Positions 33,272-40,862 of a stretch of 64,000 bases of DNA are shown here, one piece after another. The notes under the pieces are model-generated. The model made no database searches. It saw only the letters and a program-made list of their open reading frames with translations, and had not been told where the DNA came from. This DNA comes from Rathayibacter sp. VKM Ac-2857 (GTDB lineage: Bacteria > Actinomycetota > Actinomycetes > Actinomycetales > Microbacteriaceae): the NCBI RefSeq assembly GCF_013205025.1, contig NZ_JABMLE010000001.1, positions 992,001 to 1,056,000 of the forward strand, written 5' to 3'. The position numbers were made by a program, and so were the translations under genes. Each line of letters starts with the position of its first letter. The stretch's first letter is position 1.

Positions 33272-33305
33272 GAAGGGCCCGGCGACTCGCGTCGCCGGGC
33301 CCTTC
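33272..33305 (-). terminator. terminator of groES
   Basis: A perfect 15-bp stem, GAAGGGCCCGGCGAC / GTCGCCGGGCCCTTC, around a TCGC loop, starting 11 nt after the groES stop. Confidence 0.9.
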
Positions 33306-33316
33306 AGGATCCGTCT

Positions 33317-33613
33317 CTAGCGGACGACGACCGCGAGGACGTCGCGAGCGGAGAGGACCAGGAGGTCGTCTCCACCGAACTTGACCTCGGTTCCGCCGTA
33401 CTTGGAGTAGATGACCTTGTCACCGACGGCCACGTCGAGCGGGACGCGGTTGCCGTTGTCGTCGATGCGGCCGGGGCCGACGGCGACGACTTCGCCCTCC
33501 TGGGGCTTCTCCTTGGCGGTGTCGGGGATGACGAGACCGGAAGCAGTGACCTGCTCGGCCTCGACCTGCTTGATGACGATGCGATCTTCGAGCGGCTTGA
33601 TGGACACCGACAC
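33317..33613 (-). CDS. groES: 10 kDa co-chaperonin GroES
   Basis: The 98-residue lid of the GroEL chaperonin, with the family opening [20 protein letters not shown], mobile loop [18 protein letters not shown] and the end [20 protein letters not shown]. The start is GTG 33613 with AAAGAGG at 7 nt. It is followed by a strong terminator and no groEL, so GroEL must be elsewhere, which is common in actinobacteria. Expression is likely controlled by HrcA through the CIRCE-like site overlapping its promoter. Confidence 0.97.
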   Translation of the reverse strand: MSVSIKPLEDRIVIKQVEAEQVTASGLVIPDTAKEKPQEGEVVAVGPGRIDDNGNRVPLDVAVGDKVIYSKYGGTEVKFGGDDLLVLSARDVLAVVVR

Positions 33614-33687
33614 GGTTGACCTCTTTCTTGACGACGACGGGGGCGGAGCGCCGCCGTTGGCAGACACGCTCCGAGAGTGCTAGCTCC

Positions 33688-33717
33688 ACTGTAGAGGCTC
33701 CGCTGGCACTCGTGCAA
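33688..33717 (-). promoter_or_regulatory. promoter of groES
   Basis: On the minus strand TTGCAC (33717-33712), an 18-nt spacer and TACAGT (33693-33688) give a good promoter whose -35 lies inside the CIRCE-like palindrome. Confidence 0.65.
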
Positions 33718-33729
33718 TCAGAGTGCCAG
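33703..33729. promoter_or_regulatory. CIRCE-like heat-shock operator of groES
   Basis: CTGGCACTC-N9-GAGTGCCAG matches the CIRCE consensus TTAGCACTC-N9-GAGTGCTAA at most positions, with compensating changes (TG for TA and CAG for TAA) that keep the palindrome perfect. HrcA is the known repressor at such sites. A second, more decayed copy with one good half site (GAGTGCTAG, 33675-33683) lies near the start of transcription. Confidence 0.9.
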
Positions 33730-33762
33730 GCAGGCGCGCCGTGACGGTCGGAGGCGGTGGCC

Positions 33763-33768
33763 TAGCAT
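33763..33768 (+). promoter_or_regulatory. -10 element of the THUMP-like methyltransferase
   Basis: TAGCAT, 6 nt before the ATG at 33775, with GTGACG at 33741-33746 as a possible -35 (16-nt spacer). Confidence 0.6.
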
Positions 33769-33774
33769 GGCCGG

Positions 33775-34962
33775 ATGCAACGCGCCGAGCTGGTCGAGCT
33801 CCTCTCCCCCGAGGGCCTCCGGCTCCTCGACTCGCTCGACGGCTACCGGGCGGACGACCTGGTGCGCGCCGTCGCGACGCTCCGCTCCGCCGGCCACTCC
33901 CCCGGCCTGGTGTCCGCCGTGCTGACCCAGGCGCGGCTGCGGGCGAAGGCGACCGGGAAGTTCGGCGAGTTCGCCCGGTCGATGCTCTTCACCGACGCCG
34001 GGCTCGAGCAGGCCACCCGGCTCCGGGTCGCGGCACTGCACGCCGGCCGCTACTCCTCGGCCGGCCTGACCCGCATCGCCGACCTCGGCAGCGGCATCGG
34101 CGGCGACGCTCTGGCGATGGCGGCCATCGACCTCGAGGTCACGGCCGTCGACGCGGACGAGATCACTGCCACCCTCGCCAGCTTCAACCTCGCCCCGTTC
34201 CCCTCGGCGCAGGCCGTGCACGGCGACGCCGAGGCGTTCGACCTGGACGGCTTCGACGCCGTCTACCTCGATCCGGCCCGCCGCACCGCCGGCCACCGCG
34301 AGACCCGCCGCCTCGACGACCCCGACGACTACTCGCCGTCGCTCGACTTCGCCTTCGGGCTGGGGGAGGAGCGGCCCGTCGGCGTGAAGCTCGGGCCGGG
34401 CTTCGACCGCGAGCGGATCCCCGCCGACGCGGAGGCGCAGTGGGTCTCCGTCGACGGCGAGCTCGTCGAGATGGGGCTCTGGTTCGGTGCGCTGGCGCGG
34501 CCGGGTGTCCGGCGCTCCGCGCTCCTGCTCGGGGCGACGGGCGCCGTCGAACTCACCGCGCCGGCCGACAGCGAGGACGAGGAGGTGGGCGACCTCGGCG
34601 CCTTCGTCCACGAGCCGGACGGGTCGGCCATCCGCGCGCGCCTGCTCGGCGAGCTGGCCCGCACCAGCGGGTCGCGCATGCTGTCGCCGGGCATCGCCTA
34701 CCTCACGGGCGACGAGCCGGCCGTCTCGCCGTTCCTGCGCAGCTTCCGCGTGCTCGCGGAGCTGCCGCTGGACGAGCGCACCCTCGCTCGCGAGCTGCGC
34801 GCTCGCGGCATCGGAGTGCTGGAGATCAAGAAGCGCGGCGTCGACGTCGATCCCGCGCGCTTCCGCAAGAAGCTCGGCCTCGCGGGGCGGGGCAGCGCCG
34901 TCCTGATCCTCACGAGGATCCAGGGGCGCCACCGGGCCCTGCTGTCCGAGCGCGTCTCCTGA
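33775..34962 (+). CDS. THUMP-like class I SAM-dependent methyltransferase
   Basis: The 395-aa protein carries a Rossmann methyltransferase domain with motif I IADLGSGIGGDALAMAA (about residue 100), motif II VTAVDADEITATLA and the catalytic-loop-like FDAVYLDPARRTAGHRE. C-terminally, a THUMP-like domain (RGIGVLEIKKRGVDVDPARF) is present. Such proteins are thought to methylate RNA, but the substrate is not established. It is divergent from groES and starts as a leaderless ATG; the intervening 160 bp hold both promoters. Confidence 0.88.
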   Translation: MQRAELVELLSPEGLRLLDSLDGYRADDLVRAVATLRSAGHSPGLVSAVLTQARLRAKATGKFGEFARSMLFTDAGLEQATRLRVAALHAGRYSSAGLTRIADLGSGIGGDALAMAAIDLEVTAVDADEITATLASFNLAPFPSAQAVHGDAEAFDLDGFDAVYLDPARRTAGHRETRRLDDPDDYSPSLDFAFGLGEERPVGVKLGPGFDRERIPADAEAQWVSVDGELVEMGLWFGALARPGVRRSALLLGATGAVELTAPADSEDEEVGDLGAFVHEPDGSAIRARLLGELARTSGSRMLSPGIAYLTGDEPAVSPFLRSFRVLAELPLDERTLARELRARGIGVLEIKKRGVDVDPARFRKKLGLAGRGSAVLILTRIQGRHRALLSERVS

Positions 34963-34978
34963 GACCGACCGCCTGCGC

Positions 34979-35518
34979 CTAGAGGCCGCCGGGGGAGCTC
35001 GCCGCGTTCAGCGCGAGAACGAGGAGCACGATGGTGACGGCCAAGTAGATCAGCGAGATCACGACGCCGGCGATGCCGGTGATGATCGCGGTCAGCGCGA
35101 GTCCGCGGGCACCCGGCTCGCGGCGGCGCCCGAGGAAGCCGAGCACGATCGCGGGCGCCGACAGGATGAAGCCGAAGCCCCAGCCGAAGATCGAGATCAC
35201 CAGGCCCACGATGCCGAGGATCATGCCGGTGAGGCTCAGCGTCTTGGGCACCGTCGTGGGCGCCGGGACGTAGGCGTACTGCGGCGGCGCGGCGGTCGGG
35301 GCCGACGGGAGCGGTGTCCCGTAGGCGGGCGGCGCAGAGTCGCGAGCGCCCTGGCCGGGGGCCGCCGGGGTGCCACCGGTGTACGCGGGCGGGGCCGGGG
35401 GCGCCGGAGTTCCGCCGAAGTAGACGGGCGGGGCCGGGGGCGTCGGCGGCACGGGAGGAGCAGGGGGGACGGGAGGGCCCTGTCGGTCGTCGGACCCGGG
35501 CCGGCTGCTGTCGCTCAT
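34979..35518 (-). CDS. DUF4190 membrane protein with Pro-rich N terminus (paralogue 1)
   Basis: The 179-residue protein has about 85 residues rich in Pro, Ala and Tyr, followed by the DUF4190-type two-helix hairpin: SLTGMILGIVGLVISIFGWG, a basic loop RREPGARGLALTAIITG, then VVISLIYLAVTIVLLVLAL. The Pro-rich stretch probably faces the cytosol. The function is unknown. The ATG at 35518 is 7 nt from a TAGACT box. First of three tandem paralogues on the minus strand. Confidence 0.8.
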   Translation of the reverse strand: MSDSSRPGSDDRQGPPVPPAPPVPPTPPAPPVYFGGTPAPPAPPAYTGGTPAAPGQGARDSAPPAYGTPLPSAPTAAPPQYAYVPAPTTVPKTLSLTGMILGIVGLVISIFGWGFGFILSAPAIVLGFLGRRREPGARGLALTAIITGIAGVVISLIYLAVTIVLLVLALNAASSPGGL

Positions 35519-35525
35519 GCCTCGA

Positions 35526-35531
35526 AGTCTA
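35526..35531 (-). promoter_or_regulatory. -10 element of DUF4190 paralogue 1
   Basis: TAGACT on the minus strand, 7 nt before the ATG at 35518. It also makes this gene independent of the two paralogues upstream. Confidence 0.5.
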
Positions 35532-35551
35532 GAACGCGGCCGCCGACCGGC

Positions 35552-35998
35552 TCAGGCCGGGAGGTAGCCGTCCGTCCTGAGTCCTGTGACGAAGGCCGAG
35601 TAGACCAGGGCGCCGACGAGCAGCAGCACGAGCGCGAGGTAGCCGAGGAGGAAGCCGGCGATCGCGAGGCCGCGGCCGCGCTGCCCCGAGCGTCGCGCCT
35701 GCGCGAAGCCGACGTGCCCGAGGACGATCGCGGCGGGAGCGAGACCGAGGATGCCGCAGATCAGGGCGGCGACGGCGAGGCCGTTCAGTGGCGGGCGCGG
35801 CGCGGGGGCGCCGGGGCGGCCATCACCGTCTGCGTAGCCGTCCGGCGGGACGGCGGAGCCGGATTCCCCGGTTCCCGCCGCCTCCGGCCGCTCCGTCGGG
35901 GGCGCGGACTCCGGCGACGGCGGGACGGAGGGCGGCGCGTACCGCGGCGGCGGTGCCGCCGATCCCGCTGCCGGATCGCCGGTGGTGTCGTCGTTCAC
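35552..35998 (-). CDS. DUF4190 membrane protein (paralogue 2)
   Basis: 148 residues from GTG 35998 (VNDDTTGDPAAG), with GGAGGG just upstream; a GTG at 36016 would add six residues. It has a Pro-rich head followed by NGLAVAALICGILGLAPAAIVLGHVGFAQARRSGQRGRG and a second helix YLALVLLLVGALVYSAFV, the same hairpin as its neighbours. Function unknown. Confidence 0.78.
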   Translation of the reverse strand: MNDDTTGDPAAGSAAPPPRYAPPSVPPSPESAPPTERPEAAGTGESGSAVPPDGYADGDGRPGAPAPRPPLNGLAVAALICGILGLAPAAIVLGHVGFAQARRSGQRGRGLAIAGFLLGYLALVLLLVGALVYSAFVTGLRTDGYLPA

Positions 35999-36053
35999 GT
36001 CGCCCTCCTCGAGCACGTCACGTCCCGCCCTGTGGGGCGCGGGACGCTGTCGA

Positions 36054-36314
36054 TCAGTAGTCCGTCGTCGTGCTCGCCAGGCCCGCGATCGAGAACAGGG
36101 CGACGACGGAGATGATGGTGACGATGATGGCGACGAAGCCGATCACGACGGCGGCGATGGCGAGGCCGCGACCGCGCTCGCCGGTCCGCTTGATCTGCGA
36201 CAGAGCGATGAAGCCGAGGACGATGCCGACGATCGAGACGAAGAACGAGGCGATGAAGCCGATGATCGCCAGGATGTTGTAGCGGTCGGACGCGGGCGTG
36301 TACGGAGTGGTCAT
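36054..36314 (-). CDS. DUF4190 membrane protein (paralogue 3, shortest)
   Basis: 86 residues with only a short N terminus (MTTPYTPASDRYNILAII), then two helices (GFIASFFVSIVGIVLGFIAL and VVIGFVAIIVTIISVVALF) joined by the conserved QIKRTGERGRGLAIAAV loop. It appears to be the minimal core of the family. AAGGGGGAT precedes the ATG, and a TTGACA promoter lies further upstream, so this gene may head the cluster. Confidence 0.8.
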   Translation of the reverse strand: MTTPYTPASDRYNILAIIGFIASFFVSIVGIVLGFIALSQIKRTGERGRGLAIAAVVIGFVAIIVTIISVVALFSIAGLASTTTDY

Positions 36315-36352
36315 GGCGGATCCCCCTTGATCAGGAACGAGTGAGTGCGCTC

Positions 36353-36382
36353 AGCGTGGCAGCGCCGTCGGTGGGCTGTCAA
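36353..36382 (-). promoter_or_regulatory. promoter of the DUF4190 cluster
   Basis: On the minus strand TTGACA (36382-36377) and CACGCT (36358-36353) are 18 nt apart, about 40 nt upstream of the ATG at 36314. Confidence 0.5.
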
Positions 36383-36429
36383 AACCCTGGGCGGCGCTTG
36401 TGACCCGGTGCGACGCTGCAGTAAGACGC

Positions 36430-37494
36430 CTATCGGACCTGGATCTCGGTGACGGGCAGGGTGGAGTCGGCGCCGAAGGAGAGGCTCGACGGAGCGTGCC
36501 CGGCCTCGATCAGCTGGGCGCCGAGGGCCGCGATCATCGCGCCGTTGTCGGTGCAGAGCGAGAGTGCAGGGATCCGCAGCGTGACGCCCGCGGCCGCGCA
36601 GCGCTCCTCGGCCAGCTCGCGGACACGGGCGTTGGCGACCACTCCCCCGCCCAGCAGCAGCCGCGGCACCCCGCGGTCGACGCAGGCCGCGATCGCCTTG
36701 GTCAGCAGGACGTCGGCGACGGCCTCGCGGAAGCTCGCGGCGACGTCGGCGACCGGCACCTCCTCGCCCGCGTCCTGGCGCTTCTCGACCCAGCGGGCGA
36801 CCGCGGTCTTCAGCCCCGAGAACGAGAAGTCGTAGCGGTGCTTCTCCTTGTCCTTCGGCAGCGTGAGGCCGCGGGGGAAGCGGATCGCCCGTGGATCGCC
36901 GTCGGCCGCGACCCGGTCGATCTGCGGGCCGCCGGGATAGGGCAGGCCGAGCACGCGGGCGACCTTGTCGAACGCCTCGCCGGCCGCGTCGTCGATCGTC
37001 TCGCCGAGCAGCTCGACGTCCGAGACGAGATCGCGCACGTGCAGGAGCGAGGTGTGCCCGCCCGAGACGAGCAGCGCGATGGTGGGCACCTCGACCGGGC
37101 TGCCGGCGCCGCCGTCGGCGCGCAGGACGTCGGCGCCGACGTGCCCGACGAGGTGGTTCACCGCGTAGAGCGGCTTCCCCAGCGAGACCGCGAGCGCCTT
37201 CGCCGCGCCGACGCCGACCATCAGCGCGCCCGAGAGCCCGGGGCCGCTGGTGACCGCGATCGCGTCCAGCTCCTGCAGCGAGACGCCGGCCTCGGCGAGC
37301 GCCGTGCGCAGCGTCGGCTCGAGCGCCTCGAGGTGCGCGCGGGCGGCGACCTCGGGCACGACGCCGCCGTAGCGGGCGTGCTCCTCCATCGACGAGGCGA
37401 TGGTGTTGGCGAGCAGCGTCGTGCCGCGGACGATGCCGATCCCGGTCTCGTCGCAGCTGGTCTCGATGCCGAGGACGAGCGGACCGGCGGTCAT
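36430..37494 (-). CDS. tsaD: tRNA N6-threonylcarbamoyladenosine transferase TsaD
   Basis: The catalytic subunit that moves threonylcarbamoyl to A37 of ANN-decoding tRNAs. The 354-aa protein has the ASKHA fold with [16 protein letters not shown], the metal-binding HxxxH in [26 protein letters not shown] and [13 protein letters not shown]. The ATG at 37494 overlaps the rimI stop by 4 nt. It is the last gene of tsaB-rimI-tsaD, which together with TsaE (38.9 kb) and TsaC (not in window) makes t6A. Confidence 0.97.
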   Translation of the reverse strand: MTAGPLVLGIETSCDETGIGIVRGTTLLANTIASSMEEHARYGGVVPEVAARAHLEALEPTLRTALAEAGVSLQELDAIAVTSGPGLSGALMVGVGAAKALAVSLGKPLYAVNHLVGHVGADVLRADGGAGSPVEVPTIALLVSGGHTSLLHVRDLVSDVELLGETIDDAAGEAFDKVARVLGLPYPGGPQIDRVAADGDPRAIRFPRGLTLPKDKEKHRYDFSFSGLKTAVARWVEKRQDAGEEVPVADVAASFREAVADVLLTKAIAACVDRGVPRLLLGGGVVANARVRELAEERCAAAGVTLRIPALSLCTDNGAMIAALGAQLIEAGHAPSSLSFGADSTLPVTEIQVR

Positions 37495-37964
37495 GACGAC
37501 TCCTGTCGAGGGGCGGGGACCGGCACGCGCATCACGAGCGCGTCGACGTCGTCCGGCTGGTAGTAGGCGGGGCGGACCCCGATCTCCTCGAAGCCCTCCG
37601 AGCGGTAGAGCGACTGGGCGGCCGGATTGTCGGCGCGGACCTCGAGGAAGACCTCGCGGGCGCCGCGCTCGGCGGCGGTGGCGACGAGAGCGCGCAGGAG
37701 GCTCCGGCCGAGCCCCGTGCGGCGGGCGGAGGCGAGCACCGCGAGGGTCTGCACGTCGCCCTCGTGCGCGCCGACCGGGCAGAGCAGCCCGGCGTAGCCG
37801 ACCAGCTCGCCCGCGTCCTCGGCGACGAGGTAGCGGGTGTGCCGGCTGCGGATCTCCTCGAGCATCATGGTGCGCGACCACGCGTCGCTGGTGAACTCCG
37901 ACTCCTCGATCGCCATGATCGCGTCCAGGTCGTCGACGGTGGCGTCGCGCAGCTCGGCGCTCAC
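37491..37964 (-). CDS. rimI: ribosomal protein S18-alanine N-acetyltransferase-like RimI
   Basis: GNAT-family acetyltransferase of 157 aa: motif [28 protein letters not shown] (acetyl-CoA loop RRTGLG) and the [22 protein letters not shown] motif B. In many bacteria this gene sits between tsaB and tsaD, as here, and acetylates S18 or other N termini; the target is inference. The GTG start overlaps the tsaB stop by 4 nt and its stop overlaps tsaD by 4 nt. Confidence 0.92.
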   Translation of the reverse strand: MSAELRDATVDDLDAIMAIEESEFTSDAWSRTMMLEEIRSRHTRYLVAEDAGELVGYAGLLCPVGAHEGDVQTLAVLASARRTGLGRSLLRALVATAAERGAREVFLEVRADNPAAQSLYRSEGFEEIGVRPAYYQPDDVDALVMRVPVPAPRQESS

Positions 37965-38581
37965 GCCGTGACCCGCTTCGGACCGGCCGAGAGCGTGACG
38001 TCGGGCGAGCGGAGGTAGAGCGGCTCGTCCGCGGCGGGAGCGCGGCCGGCGGCGCGGGTCAGCGCGGCCACGACGCCGAGCTCCGCCGCGGACACCGTCT
38101 CGGCCTCGAGGCGGGGCAGTTCGGGGAAGGGCAGCGCGGGCGGCTTGTCGAGGCCGGGCCCGCCGGTACGGACGGGGAGGCCCTGCTCGTCCAGGCCGGC
38201 GTAGGCGCTCCAGTAGAGCTCGCGGCGGCGCGCGTCAGTGACGACGAGGAACCCGTCGGCGCGGCCGTGGCGCAGCGCGCCGAGCGCGACCGCGTCGTGC
38301 GAGACGACCGGGAGGGTGGGCACGTCGCGGCCGAACGCGAAGGCGCGGGCCGCGGCGATGCCGACCCGGAGGCCGGTGAAGGGGCCGGGGCCCATGCCGA
38401 CGGCGACGGCCTCGATCGCGTCGGGGCCGATGCCTGCCGCCTCGAGGGACTCCTGGATCAGCCGGCCGACGACCTCGGCGTGCCGCATGGTGTCGGTCTC
38501 GGTGCGCTCGGCGCGGACCTCGCCGTCGATGCCGACGACGGCGACGGAGGTACCGGAGGAGGTGTCGATCGCGAGCAGCAC
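37961..38581 (-). CDS. tsaB: tRNA t6A biosynthesis protein TsaB
   Basis: The 206-aa TsaD partner has the ASKHA opening [16 protein letters not shown] and [22 protein letters not shown], typical of TsaB, which dimerises with TsaD and recruits TsaE. The start is a GTG at 38581, 6 nt from a TACCCT box; the open frame continues through the REP array, but that extension is artefactual. First gene of tsaB-rimI-tsaD. Confidence 0.93.
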   Translation of the reverse strand: MLLAIDTSSGTSVAVVGIDGEVRAERTETDTMRHAEVVGRLIQESLEAAGIGPDAIEAVAVGMGPGPFTGLRVGIAAARAFAFGRDVPTLPVVSHDAVALGALRHGRADGFLVVTDARRRELYWSAYAGLDEQGLPVRTGGPGLDKPPALPFPELPRLEAETVSAAELGVVAALTRAAGRAPAADEPLYLRSPDVTLSAGPKRVTA

Positions 38582-38587
38582 CCTGAC

Positions 38588-38593
38588 AGGGTA
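38588..38593 (-). promoter_or_regulatory. -10 element of tsaB-rimI-tsaD
   Basis: TACCCT on the minus strand, 6 nt before the GTG at 38581. It lies between the REP array and the operon. Confidence 0.55.
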
Positions 38594-38640
38594 CCCGCGG
38601 CCGGCGGGGCACCGGCCGCGGAGCCTGCGGCGCCACTCGC

Positions 38641-38871
38641 CTGCTGGTCGAGCAGCCGTGCACCACCCTGCTGACACGGGGGATCTCGATACGCCCTCTC
38701 CGAGGGCTACTCGATCAGCATGCGGACCATGCTGGTCGAGTAGCCGCGCAGCGGCGTATCGAGACCCACCCACCGGACGACGGTGGATCTCGATACGCCC
38801 TCTCCGAGGGCTGCTCGATCAGCAGGCGGACCATGCTGGTCGAGTAGCCGCGCAGCGGCGTATCGAGACCC
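38641..38871. repeat. REP-like array 3 (five units)
   Basis: A truncated plus unit from 38641 (GCAG foot) is followed by a minus unit 38681-38722 (stem CCCTC/GAGGG, loop GGA), plus 38728-38767 (CCGC/GCGG, GCA), minus 38785-38824 (CCCTC/GAGGG, GGA) and plus 38832-38871 (CCGC/GCGG, GCA). It separates tsaE from tsaB, genes that act together and are often joined. Nothing else is seen in 38594-38887. Confidence 0.85.
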
Positions 38872-38887
38872 GCCGCGAGCAGAGCGC

Positions 38888-39370
38888 TCAGCGCCAGCCC
38901 GTGCCGCGGAAGCGCACGGTGCGCGGCTCGATCGGCTCCTCGCCGTCCTCGGCGTCGGAGCCGCCGGTCGGGCGTTCGAGGACGACGTCGAGCCACGACT
39001 CCGCGACGCCGTCGAGCAGCCCGGCGCCCCACTCCACCACGACGACCGAGTGCTCGAGATCGAGGTCGAGGTCGTCCAGCTCCACGGCCGAGCCGACGCG
39101 GTAGGCGTCCACGTGCACCAGCGGCGGCCCGCCGTGCAGCGGAGGATGCGTCCGCGCGATCACGAAGGTGGGGCTGGTCACCGGCCCGCGCACCCCCAGC
39201 CCGTCGCCCAGGCCGCGGGTGAAGGTCGTCTTGCCCGCGCCGAGCGGCCCGGTCAGCACCAGCAGGTCGCCGGCGCGCAGCACCCGGCCGAGGGAGCGGC
39301 CGAGCTCCTCCATCGCCTCCGGGTCGTCGATCTCGACCGTGCGGTCGGCGAACCAGCCGCGCTCAGGCAC
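38888..39370 (-). CDS. tsaE: tRNA t6A biosynthesis ATPase TsaE
   Basis: The 160-aa P-loop protein has Walker A LTGPLGAGKTTFTRGLGDGL and SPTFVIARTHPP, then VHVDAYRVGSAVELDDLDLD (family Walker-B-like stretch) and VVVVEWGAGL. TsaE hydrolyses ATP to reset the TsaB-TsaD complex. The GTG start at 39370 overlaps the alr stop by 8 nt, so it is coupled to alr. The C-terminal 30 residues are a divergent acidic/basic tail. Confidence 0.93.
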   Translation of the reverse strand: MPERGWFADRTVEIDDPEAMEELGRSLGRVLRAGDLLVLTGPLGAGKTTFTRGLGDGLGVRGPVTSPTFVIARTHPPLHGGPPLVHVDAYRVGSAVELDDLDLDLEHSVVVVEWGAGLLDGVAESWLDVVLERPTGGSDAEDGEEPIEPRTVRFRGTGWR

Positions 39371-40508
39371 GGGCGCCTCCCGCAGGGCCGCCGACCGTCC
39401 TGCGCGGGACGCGGTGCCCGATCCGGGTGACCAGCTCGTAGTTGATCGTCCCGCACCAGCGCGCCCACTCGTCGACCGAGGGGACGCCGGTGGTCGGATC
39501 GCCCCAGAGCGTCACCGGGTCGCCGACCGCGACGGGAGCGTCCCCGACGTCGACGACGAACTGGTCCATCGCCACCCGCCCCGCGATGCGGTGGCGGCGC
39601 CCGCCGATCGACACCTCGGCGACACCGGAGGCGGCACGCGGGATCCCGTCGGCGTAGCCGAACGGCACCAGCGCGAGAGTCGTCTCCCCGGCGGCACGGT
39701 AGGCGTAGTCGTAGCTGACCCCGGTCCCCGCGGACACCCGGCGCACTCCGGCCACCCGCCCCTGCACAGTCATCGCCGGCACCAGGCCGAGCCCGAGGGA
39801 GGTCTCGTCGTCGAACGGCGACAGCCCGTAGACGCCGATGCCGGTGCGCACCTGGTCCAGGCGCGCCTCCGGCAGGCGGAGCGCGGCGGCCGTCGCGGCG
39901 AGGTGCACCAGCGGCGCGGGCGTCCCGTGCGTGCGCAGCACCTCCTCGGCACGGCGCAGGAGGGCGAGCTGCGCGAGGTCCTCCTCGCGCGAGGTGTTCG
40001 AGAGGTGCGAGAACAGACCGGTGAGCTGCAGCGAGCCGCGCGCCGCGTGGCGGACGAGGGACTGCGCGAGCGGCACCCACTCCGCCTCCGCGGCGCCGTT
40101 CCGGCTGAGACCGGTGTCGACCTTGAGCTGCACCGCCCCGCGCACCCCGCGGTCCTCGGCGGCCTGCGCCAGCCGGTCGAGCTGCGCCACCGAGGAGACG
40201 GCCACCTCGATCCCGTGCTCGAGGGCGGTGTCGAAGTCCTGCTCGGGGTCGTGCAGCCAGCAGAGCACCGGCGCCAGGATCCCCGCCTCGCGGAGCGCGA
40301 CCGCCTCCTCGAGGTCGGCGGTCCCGAGCGCGTCCGCCCCGCCGGCGAGCGCCGCCTGCGCGACCGGGAGTGCGCCGTGCCCGTAGGCGTTCGCCTTGAC
40401 GACCGCCATCAGCCGGGGTGCGGCCGTCAGCTCCCGGAGCCGCGCCGTGTTCGCCGCGACGGCGTCGAGATCGATCAGCGCCTCGCGGAAGGCGACCGGC
40501 GCGATCAC
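39363..40508 (-). CDS. alr: alanine racemase
   Basis: PLP-dependent enzyme making D-alanine for peptidoglycan. The 381-aa sequence has the PLP lysine in MAVVKANAYGHGALPVAQAA (residue about 38), QLKVDTGLSRNG, LFSHLSNTSREED and the C-terminal-barrel catalytic Tyr near GTGVSYDYAYRAAGETTLAL. The start GTG 40508 overlaps acpS by 4 nt. It is part of the glmS-acpS-alr-tsaE operon. Confidence 0.96.
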   Translation of the reverse strand: MIAPVAFREALIDLDAVAANTARLRELTAAPRLMAVVKANAYGHGALPVAQAALAGGADALGTADLEEAVALREAGILAPVLCWLHDPEQDFDTALEHGIEVAVSSVAQLDRLAQAAEDRGVRGAVQLKVDTGLSRNGAAEAEWVPLAQSLVRHAARGSLQLTGLFSHLSNTSREEDLAQLALLRRAEEVLRTHGTPAPLVHLAATAAALRLPEARLDQVRTGIGVYGLSPFDDETSLGLGLVPAMTVQGRVAGVRRVSAGTGVSYDYAYRAAGETTLALVPFGYADGIPRAASGVAEVSIGGRRHRIAGRVAMDQFVVDVGDAPVAVGDPVTLWGDPTTGVPSVDEWARWCGTINYELVTRIGHRVPRRTVGGPAGGARA

Positions 40509-40855
40509 GACTCGGCCACCACGAACGCGCAGGCCACGCCGGCGTCATGGCTCATCGAGAGGTGCACGCGGGCGATCCCGCGCGACTCGGCCGCCGCGAG
40601 GGCCGCGCCGTGCAGGGCGAAGGAGGGGTTCCCGTGCTCGTCGCGCTCGACGACCATGTCGTGCCAGCGGGCACCGGCCGAGTCGCCGAGCGCCTTGATC
40701 AGCGCCTCCTTCGCCGCGAACCGGCCGGCCAGCGAGGCGATCGGCAGGTCGCGTTCGCTCTCGGCGAACAGCCGGTCGCGGAGCCGGGGCGTGCGGGAGA
40801 TCGCCCGCTCGAAGCGCGCGAGATCCACCACGTCCACGCCGATCCCGACGATCAC
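40505..40855 (-). CDS. acpS: holo-[acyl-carrier-protein] synthase
   Basis: Transfers 4'-phosphopantetheine from CoA to ACP. The 116-aa protein has IVGIGVDVVDLARFERAI with the metal-binding Asp, RFAAKEALIKALG with the conserved Lys-Glu and VHLSMSHDAGVACAFVV. It starts with GTG 40855, 7 nt after the glmS stop, and overlaps alr by 4 nt. Confidence 0.95.
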   Translation of the reverse strand: MIVGIGVDVVDLARFERAISRTPRLRDRLFAESERDLPIASLAGRFAAKEALIKALGDSAGARWHDMVVERDEHGNPSFALHGAALAAAESRGIARVHLSMSHDAGVACAFVVAES

Positions 40856-40862
40856 GGCAGGG

